From positions 34,220,055 through 34,284,054 of the forward strand of contig OY978529.1 of NCBI GenBank assembly GCA_963854835.1: DNA of 64,000 bases. Direction: 5' to 3'. Position numbers and translations under genes: made by a program. Source of the DNA: Megamerina dolium. Lineage: Eukaryota > Arthropoda > Insecta > Diptera > Megamerinidae. How positions within the stretch are numbered: position 1 is the first letter of the stretch; each line of letters starts with the position of its first letter. The notes under the pieces were generated by a model. It saw only the letters and a list, made by a program, of their open reading frames with translations. It ran no database searches and had not been told where the DNA came from. Below, piece by piece: positions 36,501 to 40,833 of this stretch.

Positions 36501-38640
36501 GAACGAATAAAACGAAGTGTGTTGAACCAACATACTTTGGTATGGAAGGTAGGCGTGGTTTTCATCCGTTTTCCCTCATTAATGAACTCATCCGTTTGTG
36601 GCGAAAATAATCTTTCGTATCAATTTGAACCTCGATCGCTTTATAATTACAACAGAAATCTTAAATCTAAGTGAGATATTTACTATTTATTAAGGGATGA
36701 TGATGAAAAATGCAATTAAAAATATATTAAATTACATTTTTATAAGTAAATCTATTAATCTGTAAAGGTTTCTCCTATTTTTTATGATATAATTTCGTCT
36801 GCAATTCAATTTCTAAATTAAGTGTTTACTATAACTGCTTAGTAAATTAATTGAACCATTTTCTATGCCGATATAGGTTGAGTCGATTGTGAAGTCGCAA
36901 TCGATAGCCATGATAAGGGTCATATATTCAGTATAGCGTATTTAACATTTGCTAGGTTATTTCTAATCTATTGGTTACCGATTTGTTTGTTATTGTTGCA
37001 CCTAACATGACATGCTAATAGCTTCATTATTTGTCATAATACAAATGGAAATGTCAATGTAGGGTTTATGAATTATTACATTATTTTTAAATATTTTTTA
37101 TTAATAACACTAATTTCAATTTCTGATATACTTACATTGCATATGCCAGCAACGCCAAATGACATTGTTCAACCGTATTTTATCCTTCCAACGTAAGCGT
37201 ACGCCTTTAAAATGATTCCACTTGGGTGAGGTTAGTTTTTGACTATATATTGAAGTAAGAATGAAAACGATAATATTAGATAGAATCAGGCGTATTTTTA
37301 ATCTATAATTTAAATATTTACTTCCACATATAAATATGTAAAAATAAAGAGTACACAAAAAATGATCATAATCATGATTAGTGATCCTGTATGCATCATA
37401 CATGTTTGATCTTGAGTTTGGTCAGCAAAAGCCACAATTGTAGTATAATTCATACTAGTTCATTCTAAGGGAAACTAAACAAAGCAAAAATTCATTATAT
37501 TTCCTCATAATATCATTTTGCTTTCTTTGATTTTTAATTTATGCATGTTTTTGATGACTAAAGAAATTATACATAAATATTTCCCCCTAAATGAGTAGTA
37601 GGTACATAAAAAGAACAAAATGCAAAATATAACATAATTGCAATTTGAACCATATCATATATTTATAAACATACACATATGCGCTGAGTTCACGCTGCTA
37701 TCAGGTGTTTTATGGAAATCGAAAGATTCATTGTACATTTCAAAGAAAAAGATATAACAAAAAATTAATATACCCTCGCCCTTGGTAGGTGGCAACTACT
37801 ATAGATACCTTAACATGATTTTCTATAGGTAAAAGCAACTACTTGTAATATAAATAAATGCTATGACAATCCATGGGCAACTTATATTGTATAAGTATTT
37901 CGAAAGTAAATGCTAACAAAGTTCTTTAATTTGTGAACATATATAATAATGTGTTTTTCAATAATACTTGCTTTCACTTAGAATGCCAGAAATTCGATTC
38001 AGAGCATGTATTTTTGATGGTAAATCGTATGAACCTACCTATATGCTAAATTCATGCATTTGAAGAGTTTCGTTAACGATGTTTCTATTTCAAGATGCGA
38101 TGTTATATGACCAACTGAATAGCCATCACCACCACGTTGCTGCTGTGTCACCTTACGTGGTACGTACAATTGTACTTCCATGCAGGTATTCGGTTCATCG
38201 TCCGCTTTTGACAGACTTGGATCTTCAGGGTCAAGCATTTTCACTTCATCATTATCATCCAAATCATCTTGGGCCTCTTCGGCTTCAAAATGTGAGACCA
38301 TAAATTGACCCGAATGTATTGATTCACACTCAGCTTTGGCAGCCGCTTCTGCTGCAGCAGCTGTTGCAGCTGATACATAATCTGCGGAACAGCCTCCAAT
38401 TAATGTTGAATTGCTGCGTTGTATTTGATGCTGCTGCTGCTGCTGCTGCTGTTGTCGTTGTTGTGGATGTTGATGAAAATGTTCATACTTATTTACTGGC
38501 ATATTCATCATCATGATTTTCTGCTGATGTTGCTGTTGCTGTTGTTCTTCTTGATGTTGGTGCTGCTGCTGCTGTTGCTGCTGATGATACTTCTTGTTAT
38601 CGATGATGTTAGGAAGATGTTCATATGATGCAGGCTTCAT
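462..38640 (-). CDS. Mondo: Mondo / Mlx-interacting bHLH-zip transcription factor (12 visible coding exons, 3' end off window)
   Basis: Glucose- and lipid-responsive transcription factor, homologue of vertebrate MondoA/ChREBP, which shuttles between cytoplasm and nucleus and binds ChoRE DNA as a dimer with Mlx (family knowledge). The visible exons are 38039-38640, 37136-37242, 33719-33792, 32359-32475, 3917-4049, 3752-3838, 3589-3681, 2920-3529, 1502-2853, 976-1433, 655-906 and 462-589. All join in frame at GT-AG introns, giving about 1337 codons. In order they carry the N-terminal Mondo conserved region (LAYS/LTSPKWNHFKG, IRLNNVIWR, GKYWKR, ADFIQPSLGPLQPNLDD), a long Q/N/S/G-rich region, then a bHLH-zipper (HIHAEQKRRYNIKNGF). 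The C-terminal dimerisation/cytoplasmic domain would lie left of base 1. Intron 4 is 28 kb and holds a whole gustatory receptor locus in antisense. An extra small exon in that intron cannot be excluded. Confidence 0.93.
655..906 (-). CDS. Mondo: Mondo coding exon 11 (bHLH basic region and helix 1)
   Basis: Phase 0-0 exon. It encodes SLSPESFHDQDSPLSPTHS, a likely phospho-regulated linker, then RRAGHIHAEQKRRYNIKNGF DMLHSLIPQL. The H-E-R residues of the basic region contact the E-box half site in this family. It stops in the loop (NPNAK|gttggt). Confidence 0.93.
976..1433 (-). CDS. Mondo: Mondo coding exon 10 (Ser/Ala-rich)
   Basis: Acceptor ccgaag|AT joins exon 9 in phase (…TSNSRMSSALGKQQ). 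Polyalanine near 1200-1245 and a K/Q run near 1050-1090. Ends at GGTAATAAG|gtaaaa. A second donor-like site (TTAG|gtaagc) 24 nt inside the exon, near 1409, could give a mini-exon. The following 69-bp intron is itself stop-free and in frame. Confidence 0.85.
1502..2853 (-). CDS. Mondo: Mondo coding exon 9 (polyQ activation region)
   Basis: 1352-nt exon beginning REPHNYDKAQPTLHQTTIYQ. It is dominated by polyglutamine (about 2590-2780 and 1795-1870), polyasparagine, and a glycine run near 2190-2215, a typical fly low-complexity activation region. The C-terminal part has SLKEMFRSNSLPLNVSLQKL and a Ser/Arg-rich block. Donor TCAA|gtatgt, phase 1. Confidence 0.88.
2920..3529 (-). CDS. Mondo: Mondo coding exon 8
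   Basis: 610-nt exon: ESEQMYSNNIMDVG, a Gly/Asp/Ser/Asn-rich low-complexity stretch, then VKYISSTDNMGRPCYNEFPN and KSVIKGRISKSFQRPFR, an ordered segment. Ends at CG|gtaagt. Confidence 0.88.
3589..3681 (-). CDS. Mondo: Mondo coding exon 7
   Basis: 93-nt exon encoding LLQNSRLPPVPEEGTEEMLK, then SVEYGFSAIM. Acceptor cgctag|AA in phase 1, donor ATGG|gtatta in phase 1. Both neighbours fit this phase. Confidence 0.85.
3752..3838 (-). CDS. Mondo: Mondo coding exon 6 (MCR6-like)
   Basis: 87-nt exon with RGAGIADFIQPSLGPLQPNL followed by DDIDLTFA. This is the conserved IQP-L-PLQP-LDD block at the end of the glucose-sensing module. The vertebrate FMDI that follows LDD is replaced here by IDLT. Acceptor tttag|CA, donor CAG|gtaaat. 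Confidence 0.9.
3917..4049 (-). CDS. Mondo: Mondo coding exon 5
   Basis: 133-nt exon after the 28-kb intron. It encodes KSEFDFLEWSPLNERNLMLS, then DDWTSDTLFSAINGPFPFPD. Acceptor attctag|AAA in phase 0, donor ATTG|gttagt in phase 1. The phase matches exon 4, so the two can join directly, although the match to vertebrate Mondo between the blocks is weak. Confidence 0.85.
4050..5130. other. Intron, no gene seen
   Basis: Start of Mondo intron 4. AT-rich sequence without coding signal. A stretch near 4110-4190 resembles part of the foldback element at 40834-41356 (AATTTAAGATGATCCTAATT), but no clear ends are visible. Confidence 0.6.
5131..5245 (+). mobile_element. SINE, 5' tRNA head only
   Basis: Matches the first part of the SINE family (AGCTCAGTGGTTAG and GGTTCAATCC boxes), then diverges. 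Truncated relic. Confidence 0.75.
5350..6196 (+). mobile_element. Mariner-family element, internally deleted and broken
   Basis: Inverted ends CGAGGGTTGCC / GGCAACCCTCG are flanked by TA (5348-5349, 6197-6198). The plus strand holds transposase pieces: a start near 5529 (MGLTREHFRALIF), SLGISSAAMHSI-like helix-turn-helix remains, then VTGDELWIF near 5943 and TKQQSTVWFFQDEPNPTK. The segment after that is deleted and rejoins at the C-terminal QSEWQKCFDNWF. Several stops; not functional. Confidence 0.85.
6234..7154. mobile_element. MITE family A, copy 1 (interrupted by MITE B)
   Basis: Inverted ends CTAGACAGACGGCAGC, plus an internal copy of GACAGACGGCA close to one end. The family unit is about 510-525 bp. 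This copy is longer because MITE B (6292-6752) is inserted in it. Non-coding. Confidence 0.85.
6292..6752. mobile_element. MITE family B, copy 1 (inside MITE A)
   Basis: About 460 bp with ends GCATTCTTTTG / CAAAAGAATGC flanked by TA. Closely similar to the copy at 17117-17592. Its left end has lost part of the terminal hairpin present in the other copy. Confidence 0.82.
7170..7430 (-). mobile_element. LINE 3' relic
   Basis: The minus strand encodes VVSSSSTQLWNSLPFR, a motif found at the very C-terminus of insect non-LTR reverse transcriptases, followed by AT-rich sequence. Short, decayed remnant. Confidence 0.45.
7923..8728 (-). pseudogene. Tc1 transposase, C-terminal part with DD34E triad
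   Basis: Continues from the break as DIVNTLNLNVDSSTVRRHLI. A likely small intron (gtatgt near 8600 to ttccag near 8548) leads to LEFAKKYVGWSIKKW. Catalytic residues are visible: SDEVKINLF, QHDNDPKHT and NPIENLF, with 34 residues between the second D and the E. Ends ...NKGYYTKY. The reading frame itself looks intact; only the LINE separates it from its N-terminus. Confidence 0.88.
8771..9922 (+). pseudogene. LINE reverse transcriptase (partial) and start of RNase H
   Basis: FMDIEGAFDKI is RT motif A, CPQGGVLSPILWN is motif B, and YADDIAV the catalytic motif C, followed by thumb motifs (YLGVILDNKLTW). RNase H begins at ISIFTDGSLMDGE near 9833. The frame is lost about 9890-9920 and continues in the next ORF. 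N-terminal endonuclease and fingers are absent. Confidence 0.88.
9901..10710 (+). pseudogene. LINE RNase H and C-terminal zinc-knuckle part
   Basis: Continuation after a frameshift: YQAEMLGLMHALDHLL (RNase H E), LALDNQAVVRRL (D), WVKGHIGIEQNEAADSLA (H, N, D). Then a C-terminal CRLCMEEAETAAHIVCQCPA knuckle. Ends at TAA 10710, followed by a short A/T-rich tail. Confidence 0.88.
10783..11055 (-). pseudogene. Tc1 transposase, N-terminal part (interrupted)
   Basis: Starts MKSKMQRVRYSHQFKMKVIS. Two helix-turn-helix segments (KPQNDIAKSLNINKSMISRW, then a GGRPQKIS hinge) form the paired-like DNA-binding region. The frame runs to MSSKDIVY, where the LINE insertion breaks it. It resumes at 8728. Confidence 0.88.
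11505..11530 (+). promoter_or_regulatory. Conserved AT-rich block upstream of Gr relic exon
   Basis: CAATTAGTGTAATTAA followed by a TTTAATCAA match. Related to blocks before first exons B, C, D and E. About 190 bp upstream of the dead first exon and 390 bp upstream of exon A. Possible promoter/enhancer element with homeodomain-type TAATTA cores. Confidence 0.4.
11694..11822 (+). pseudogene. Relic gustatory receptor first exon
   Basis: 42 codons from ATG to TAG clearly match the N-terminus of the neighbouring Gr first exons: MKVNDMSVLDKLLNFFVIFP, then EYDHQRTLYTRRCGIL. The match stops where TM1 would begin, and the rest of the exon is missing. A dead duplicate between the upstream block and exon A. 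Confidence 0.85.
11893..12807 (+). CDS. Gr39a: Gr39a-type first exon A (305 codons)
   Basis: MTKVNHLSGFYKLFNFLGIL is the N-terminus shared by exons A-E. Hydrophobic segments lie near residues 40-60, 73-97, 134-156, 166-190, 248-275 and 282-300. It ends NRIARE|gtaagt in phase 0, just before the predicted TM7. Splicing to the shared exons gives a 389-residue receptor. The open frame past the donor, to 12870, is intron read-through. Confidence 0.88.
11893..32303 (+). CDS. Gr39a: Gr39a-type gustatory receptor locus: seven alternative first exons, three shared 3' exons
   Basis: Insect chemoreceptor (7-helix ligand-gated channel family) expressed in taste neurons; Drosophila GR39a isoforms are linked to contact cues in courtship. 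First exons A-G (11893, 13030, 14525, 19489, 20729, 27353, 30869) each encode about 300-328 residues and six membrane segments, ending phase 0 in a splice donor. None has its own 3' exons nearby. The only downstream exons, 31912-31974, 32042-32131 and 32202-32303, encode 84 residues with TM7 and the TYMVILVQF signature. This is the Drosophila Gr39a arrangement, which has four first exons. The whole locus lies inside Mondo intron 4, on the other strand. Assignment of single exons to Drosophila isoforms was not attempted. Confidence 0.88.
12903..12924 (+). promoter_or_regulatory. Conserved AT-rich block upstream of exon B
   Basis: CTTAATGTAATTAAATTTAA lies 127 bp before the exon B start and is followed by an A/T-rich stretch with TTATTTATA. 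Copy of the block seen before the other first exons. Confidence 0.4.
13030..13959 (+). CDS. Gr39a: Gr39a-type first exon B (310 codons)
   Basis: MEVNDLNVFLKMFNFFGILP start. Very similar to exons A and C over its full length (LGWYNEILLLCSEDVSNVYG, TIVDLTSCSYAVTI). Six hydrophobic segments. Ends CNRIAVE|gtaagt in phase 0. Encodes a 394-residue receptor with the shared exons. Confidence 0.88.
14339..14368 (+). promoter_or_regulatory. Conserved AT-rich block upstream of exon C
   Basis: CAATTAATAATAATCAATTT then AATCAATCAA, 186 bp before the exon C start. It is followed by an imperfect match to the longer conserved region that runs to a CATTATCTGCT motif near 14434. Confidence 0.45.
14525..15427 (+). 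CDS. Gr39a: Gr39a-type first exon C (301 codons)
   Basis: MEVNDLNVRIYLKIFNLFGI start, closest to exon B (LFCSEDITNVYGVVLLLCAF). It has the same six hydrophobic segments. Ends CNRTAAE|gtaagt in phase 0. A SINE lies only 71 bp downstream of the donor, inside the long intron. Encodes a 385-residue receptor with the shared exons. Confidence 0.88.
15499..15856 (+). mobile_element. tRNA-derived SINE, full length
   Basis: Complete copy starting GGGTGCCGTAGCTCAGTGG and ending in a T-rich tract. Exact 14-bp target duplication ACGAGAGAGCTGTG at 15485-15498 and 15857-15870. Inserted just behind the exon C splice donor. Confidence 0.92.
16161..16706 (+). mobile_element. Mariner-like (DD41D/rosa-type) deletion derivative
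   Basis: Ends GGTTGATTTTTGAGCAACTTTC-like and AACATCACCCTGT. Carries the transposase start (MNRLTNEQRLQIIEL near 16274), the linker PPTRIRRVRTEENIAAVSAS, then jumps directly to the last residues RRSRGQHLHEIIFKD. The catalytic core is deleted. Same family as 50570-51722. Confidence 0.8.
16707..17116. other. Intron of the Gr locus/Mondo, nothing recognised
   Basis: AT-rich sequence without coding or repeat structure that I can recognise. Confidence 0.5.
17117..17592. mobile_element. MITE family B, copy 2
   Basis: About 476 bp flanked by TA. Ends are GCATTCTTTTGCACGCGAGT / inverse of GCATTCTTTTGTAACCGAGT, so inverted repeats extend about 35 bp. Each end can itself fold: TTCTTTTGCA pairs with TGCAAAAGAA nearby. 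Non-coding, nearly the same sequence as 6292-6752. Confidence 0.85.
17887..18600 (+). mobile_element. Mariner-family relic
   Basis: Transposase fragments with stops and frameshifts: a start near 17888 (MSNVVPTICGQHSFLKKHL), a middle part with ATIYRCLHTMGKIQK near 18090, VIGDEKWIYFENPK near 18260 (first catalytic D), and LHVWWDQKEVVYYKVLKLAE near 18376. Later catalytic parts are absent. MITE A copy 2 begins right after its end. Confidence 0.7.
18621..19140. mobile_element. MITE family A, copy 2
   Basis: 520 bp with CTAGACAGACGGCAGC ends in inverted orientation and TA on both sides. The internal part contains AGTTAATTCGAATTAACT, a palindrome present in all copies. Confidence 0.85.
19255..19284 (+). 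promoter_or_regulatory. Conserved AT-rich block upstream of exon D
   Basis: Core TAATTAATTTTAATCAATCA. This 30-bp block is identical to the one before exon E. It is followed by ATTTATCAATATATTTGCAA and, 50 bp on, TTATCTGCTTCC, also seen before exon C. Candidate promoter-proximal element copied with the exon. Confidence 0.5.
19489..20388 (+). CDS. Gr39a: Gr39a-type first exon D (300 codons)
   Basis: The ORF opens at 19423, but the second ATG at 19489 (MKENNLNIYYKLFNFFAILP) aligns with the starts of exons A-C, so it is preferred. Six hydrophobic segments and LLFCYEDVSNVYGVVLLVCA. Ends SNHIAAE|gtaagt in phase 0. Encodes 384 residues with the shared exons. Confidence 0.86.
20546..20575 (+). promoter_or_regulatory. 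Conserved AT-rich block upstream of exon E
   Basis: Identical over 30 bp to the block at 19255-19284 (core TAATTAATTTTAATCAATCA). Located 183 bp before the exon E start codon. The sequence between block and start is otherwise quite different from that of exon D. Confidence 0.5.
20729..21634 (+). CDS. Gr39a: Gr39a-type first exon E (302 codons)
   Basis: MEEVNDLNIYYRLYNFFGIL start. Six hydrophobic segments and LLFCSEDVSHIYGVVILVCA. Ends CNRIMGV|gtgagt in phase 0, a slightly weaker donor than the gtaagt of the others. Encodes 386 residues with the shared exons. Contains an Asn-rich loop (about residues 118-133). Confidence 0.86.
21635..21887. other. Intron, nothing recognised
   Basis: Short AT-rich spacer between exon E and a foldback element. 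Confidence 0.5.
21888..22320. mobile_element. Foldback/MITE-like element
   Basis: 22-bp inverted ends, TACTTCCCGCAGTATAATGA at 21888 against its complement ending at 22320, with one mismatch. CTTCAGGAAAA/TTTTCCTGAAG lies nearer the centre, so the arms extend partly inward. T- and A-rich interior without credible coding sequence. Confidence 0.65.
22604..23127. mobile_element. MITE family A, copy 3
   Basis: 524 bp, ends GCTTAGACAGACGGCAG / CTGCCGTCTGTCTAGGC, TA on both sides (22602-22603, 23128-23129). Contains the second internal CTGACAGACGGCAG near the left end. Very close to copy 4 at 55759. Confidence 0.88.
23128..23620. other. Intron, nothing recognised
   Basis: AT-rich sequence between MITE A copy 3 and the first tandem-repeat array. 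No coding or structured signal seen. Confidence 0.5.
23621..24340. repeat. Tandem repeat family T1, array 1 (about 4-5 diverged units)
   Basis: Units of roughly 135-170 bp. Each has a TTTGTATGGGAGCCCCTTAA-like landmark (near 23768, 23935, 24082, 24216), then GGTAAATATGTTTGGAGGAA and GGCGATTCTTGG-like blocks. Units are strongly diverged. The same family recurs near 30000-30190, 30490-30600 and 34205-34960. Confidence 0.75.
24435..25239. mobile_element. TTAA-flanked non-autonomous element (805 bp)
   Basis: Inverted ends GGGGGTCTTCTACCTTGT / ACAAGGTAGAAGACCCCC, perfect over 18 bp, with TTAA directly outside at 24431-24434 and 25240-25243. TTAA target sites are typical of piggyBac-type elements. 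The interior has no transposase ORF. It includes a locally GC-richer stretch around 24555-24660. Confidence 0.7.
25244..26035. other. Intron; one long AT-rich minus-strand ORF of doubtful reality
   Basis: Mostly featureless. A 167-codon minus-strand frame (25480-25983) is Lys/Phe/Ile-rich, matches nothing I know, and lacks coding-like composition. I treat it as chance. Confidence 0.4.
26043..26775 (+). mobile_element. LINE fragment, RT C-terminus, with (CAA)n tail
   Basis: GC-rich island. The plus strand encodes the end of a non-LTR reverse transcriptase, with breaks: HARINALKALAGTGWGKDKE near 26110, IIDYAAPIWTPLISETQ, then in a shifted frame LHRLADTIPDRCPRCWQSPH and a DTRHLFACP zinc-knuckle-like end (C-C-H-C). 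Stop at 26709, tail of CAA repeats near 26744-26767. Jockey/I-type by these motifs. 5'-truncated. Confidence 0.82.
26776..27352. other. Region upstream of Gr first exon F
   Basis: No repeat recognised. It should contain the promoter of exon F. I see no copy of the AT-rich block found before exons B-E. A 72-codon frame at 27011-27229 has no coding features. Confidence 0.5.
27353..28315 (+). CDS. Gr39a: Gr39a-type first exon F (321 codons)
   Basis: MTTNKLPRHIRLYLWTLKCY start. Divergent from exons A-E but with the same length, hydrophobic profile and the conserved LCQSHINRSYGIALLPIVAF before TM6. Ends DGTAKQ|gtaagt in phase 0. Spliced to the shared exons it gives about 405 residues. Less AT-rich and richer in Arg/Cys than the A-E group, suggesting an older, separately maintained exon. 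Confidence 0.85.
28316..29055. other. Intron, nothing recognised
   Basis: AT-rich sequence with repeated AAATTTT-type stretches (28500-28900). No structured element seen. Confidence 0.5.
29056..29930 (+). mobile_element. Mariner-like (DD41D-type) transposase relic
   Basis: Broken plus-strand transposase: LVQEIRLYDHPMRFWSAQWT, then YFYRKIMFSNEAHFHLGAYV. The first catalytic D of SDEAHF is N here. Then LDYFLWGAVHDKYC-like residues near 29700 and VNGERYR-region remains. Several frameshifts and a missing second catalytic segment (the QQDGATCH motif reads only QQ-GATCH). Dead copy. Confidence 0.72.
29938..29968. repeat. (ACTT)n microsatellite
   Basis: About six ACTT units at the right edge of the mariner relic. 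Confidence 0.9.
29985..30190. repeat. Tandem repeat family T1, array 2 (part 1)
   Basis: TGGAAGTGTAGTAAGGGAAG and GTATGGGAGTCCCGTTAAGA units match the T1 landmarks. The array is interrupted by the SINE at 30200 and resumes at 30490-30610 (TTTGTACGAGAGTCCCCTTA). Confidence 0.65.
30200..30476 (-). mobile_element. SINE, lacking most of the tRNA head
   Basis: Diverged copy in minus orientation with a small internal deletion. It ends at the GCTTCAGCCGGGGATTCAA part of the head. Inserted inside a T1 repeat. Confidence 0.8.
30869..31852 (+). CDS. Gr39a: Gr39a-type first exon G (328 codons from first ATG)
   Basis: The closest first exon to the shared exons. The true start could be the first ATG (MWLLHLHITK) or Met19 (MLWLKEFSCYLLVLRSVGIL), which aligns better with the other exons. 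Conserved LWLCKCHVNHIYGLAMLFQS before TM6. Ends NRICKE|gtgaaa in phase 0, a weak donor, and leaves an intron of only 59 bp. Gives up to 412 residues with the shared exons. Confidence 0.85.
31912..31974 (+). CDS. Gr39a: Gr39a-type shared exon 2
   Basis: Acceptor ctcttatttacag|GCA, donor ATG|gtaata, phase 0-0, 21 codons (AQKTTKILTKVPRTGTGIEK, then M). Intracellular loop between TM6 and TM7. Every first exon joins it in frame. Too short for ORF calling; found from splice sites and GR family structure. Confidence 0.87.
32042..32131 (+). CDS. Gr39a: Gr39a-type shared exon 3
   Basis: Acceptor taaccag|GTC, donor AAG|gtttgt, phase 0-0, 30 codons: VDKFLLKNLRPKPILTAYGF, then FSLDTSTLFK. The A-x-G-F(F)-x-LD-x-S-LF pattern is the conserved stretch just before TM7 in insect gustatory receptors. 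Confidence 0.9.
32202..32303 (+). CDS. Gr39a: Gr39a-type shared exon 4 (TM7, TYhhhhhQF)
   Basis: Acceptor aaaccag|CTC. Encodes LFTAILTYMVILVQFKEMEN, then a short tail ending at TAA 32303. TYMVILVQF is the family signature at the end of TM7. No AATAAA is visible before the Mondo exon 55 bp further on, so the 3' UTR may run antisense through that exon. Confidence 0.92.
   Translation, partial: LFTAILTYMVILVQFKEMENTAKLLNQTSTTSV
32359..32475 (-). CDS. Mondo: Mondo coding exon 4 (GKYWKR block)
   Basis: 117-nt phase 0-0 exon encoding VVLEGKYWKRQLTVIKAEYR and KWRRNFKTKATG, corresponding to the EGNYWKRR...YHKWR segment of vertebrate MondoA. Acceptor aatatag|AGT, donor ACG|gtaagt. It lies only 55 bp beyond the stop codon of the antisense gustatory receptor locus, so the two 3'/exon regions may overlap as transcripts. 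Confidence 0.9.
32595..33290. repeat. Direct repeats in Mondo intron 3
   Basis: A 25-bp direct repeat (GTTATCAACAGAAATGTTAA, then ATAAA) at 32600 and 32802. A second pair is the TTCGTTTTCAATTACA block near 32880 and 33250, each preceded by GTGCAAAAAGGA. Diverged tandem or segmental duplication of about 200-370 bp units; origin unknown. Confidence 0.6.
33719..33792 (-). CDS. Mondo: Mondo coding exon 3
   Basis: 74-nt exon too short for ORF calling, found by homology: ILKRKTPVCQFASPLD continues the Mondo region (compare the KSPVCGF block of MondoA). Acceptor tatacag|TT, donor CAA|gtaagt. It enters in phase 1 and leaves in phase 0. Confidence 0.88.
33793..34204. other. Mondo intron 2, nothing recognised
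   Basis: AT-rich, with ATGTATATG-type simple stretches. Confidence 0.5.
34205..34960. repeat. Tandem repeat family T1, array 3 (about 5 units)
   Basis: Units of about 152-158 bp with landmarks GCATGAGAGTCCCCTTAAGG (34339), GCATGGCGATCCCCTTAAGG (34491), GTATGAAAGTCCCCTT (34646) and CTATGGGAGTCCCCTTAAGG (34804). The most regular of the three T1 arrays. Confidence 0.78.
34961..36370. other. Mondo intron 2, nothing recognised
   Basis: AT-rich, with AATAA simple sequence near 35525-35570. No coding signal. Confidence 0.5.
36371..36660. repeat. Two direct units around GGTAGGCGTG
   Basis: GAAGGTAGGCGTGTCTTTCA near 36384 and GAAGGTAGGCGTGGTTTTCA near 36546 head two similar units of about 162 bp. 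A third repeat type, possibly related to the T2 family (CGCCCAC blocks). Confidence 0.5.
37136..37242 (-). CDS. Mondo: Mondo coding exon 2 (MCR, SPKW block)
   Basis: The acceptor atatatag|TC completes the serine of LAYS. The exon encodes QKLTSPKWNHFKGVRLRWKD, then KIRLNNVIWRCWHMQ, the most conserved part of the Mondo N-terminus. In the vertebrate proteins this region works in nuclear localisation and 14-3-3/importin binding. The donor is T|gtaagt, phase 1. 107 nt. Confidence 0.92.
37243..38038. other. Mondo intron 1, nothing recognised
   Basis: AT-rich intron between coding exons 1 and 2; no element seen. Confidence 0.6.
38039..38640 (-). CDS. Mondo: Mondo coding exon 1 (start codon, MCR start)
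   Basis: Starts at the ATG at 38640 (MKPASYEH). It has histidine/glutamine runs, then the conserved HSGQFMVSHFE block and SLTKLFKCMNLAY, which matches the leucine-rich export-signal region of MondoA/ChREBP. It ends in the second base of a serine codon at an AG|gtaggt donor (phase 2). Only a short untranslated leader is apparent upstream; no further in-frame ATG was found before the ORF closes. 602 nt. Confidence 0.9.
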
Positions 38641-40833
38641 TGATTTGCGGAGGGATGTGGTTGATAGACCAGACAGACAGGCAAGCCTTCTGCACGGGGA
38701 CTGCTAACAAGTAGCGAGCGAGTATTTGATCAAATGTTGTATCGGCCTATAATTGGTGTGATATTACAACGATAACGACACGCATAATATCACTAGCACT
38801 ATGACTCTTGAATTGTATGTAAAAAGAACAATTTACTCGTTATACACCAACCCCGAAAATGAAAATTTTTTTTACTATTTTTTACAGTTCGACAATTTTT
38901 GTTGACAGCCGTCGACCAATAATGACAGTGTGTAACACTTGAATACAACACCAATTTTTCGAAAGAACAATGATAACTTTTCCATTTCACAATCTACACT
39001 GATCGATATGTATTCACATTCACAAATCGTTCACTCTAAATTATACTTTTACTCAATTACTCGTTACTGTGTGTCTTTCTCTCCAAGTTTTTGAATATAT
39101 CAACTAGTTTACTGCTTCTCTTGATTTGTGTGCTTATATGTATGTATTTTGAGAGTTTCTCTCTGCATACATGTGCTATGTATTATCAGTTGAGTTTTCG
39201 AAAAGTTCCAACATTGACTGTGATATTCCTCTGTTCATGTGGGCGGATGGAAAGAAACAAATAGAGAAAATGCAGGCTTAATTAAAAACTAATTAAGTAT
39301 GAGTAATAAGCGCTGAGCGCCATCATTAACTAATTAATATTAATTACAATTAAAACATTAAACAATATACATCATTCAATCGCTATACGTTCTCGTTATA
39401 ATGATCCTAATTGTTTCTACGCATGGTTAATGTAAATGCATTTAAAATTTAAAATATGAATATTGAAAATCAATCCATGTATATGAAACGAGATAAGCAA
39501 GATTTTTCATCATCATTTGAAGTAATACAATATTGTGTACAAAGCATATAGCTATGGAACATGTTATTTACAACAAAAAATATAATCTAGAAATAGTATG
39601 ACAGAAGATAAGAACGTTTTAAGAATGTGTAATATATGTATAGGGTTTTTGAGATGTCTCAACGAATTTGTATACCCTTAGCAAAGCGTAATAGATATAT
39701 ATAACAAATATTCCTTGATGAAGTGAAAAATGTTCCTGTCTTTGTTTTCTATAAAATTGACTCATGATAAATATGTACATATTTAAATATATGCATGTAC
39801 TTGTATATACCACCAATATATAAAAACCAATATCTCTACATGCATATTTATGATTTTGATTGCTCTAATAATACTTCCTAGAAGAATAAACAAAAATAAA
39901 TATGACAATAATTATATATAACAACAAATCTACATATATACAATGTACATATGTGAAATCCACCTCGAAAGTTCCTCATTTGAATATCGGTAATTATGTC
40001 GAGTATAGTAGTAAGGTGGAGTGTGGTAACTGGTAGTGAAAATAGTCAAAACATTGACGTAGGCACATCTGCTACTATTATTATTATTGATAGCCTGCTA
40101 CTGCATTTGATACATATTCTATCGATATAGGTATTTGTTTTGAACTTTGATAGCACGCAGCACCTTACAGCACTTGTTTGTTGTATCCAAATAATTGTTC
40201 CATACATATAGTAACACAATTTATGTTGCAACAATATTAGACGATCTATGTAGAATTTTCACCTTTTCAACTTGACCCATATATGCAGTACTTATATACA
40301 CTAAAATTAGTTGTTTTTCACACTTTTCTACTTTTTAAAAATTATATTTATTACTATTACTTTTACTATTATTATCATTAGTAGAAATATGAAGAGCAAC
40401 GAGAAAAAAAGTGTAATCGCAGAAATGTAGAAAACGTAAAACGTCAAATTCTATTTTTTCGATGTATGTTTTGGTATGTTTATTATGATTTGCGATTGTC
40501 GAGTGCTGCCAGAAGTAGAAAATTTTTTTTTAGGTATATAGCAGCGCTGTTAAATTTAACATCATATCAACAGAGACTCGAGAAGCATATTTCTAAAGTT
40601 TCTGATCTAACACCGTAGGTTTTATAAAAATCGAAATTTTGTGTTGAATTAATTAATACCAAATTTAAAATAATTTTACCACTCACTATAATTACCGACC
40701 TCTATCAGCTTAGAATTATCGGAGATTATAGATTTTGCAATGTATCTCGTAAAAGGTCATAATTCAAAAATTAATACCACTATTATATTATTGTCTTATC
40801 CTTAAAAACCGGAATGCAAAACAAAAAAAATCA
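38641..40833. other. Upstream region of Mondo
   Basis: Should hold Mondo's 5' UTR and promoter. No confident initiator or TATA could be assigned. AT-rich with long TA-rich and ATGTACATAT-type runs (39760-39960). No coding ORF. Confidence 0.5.
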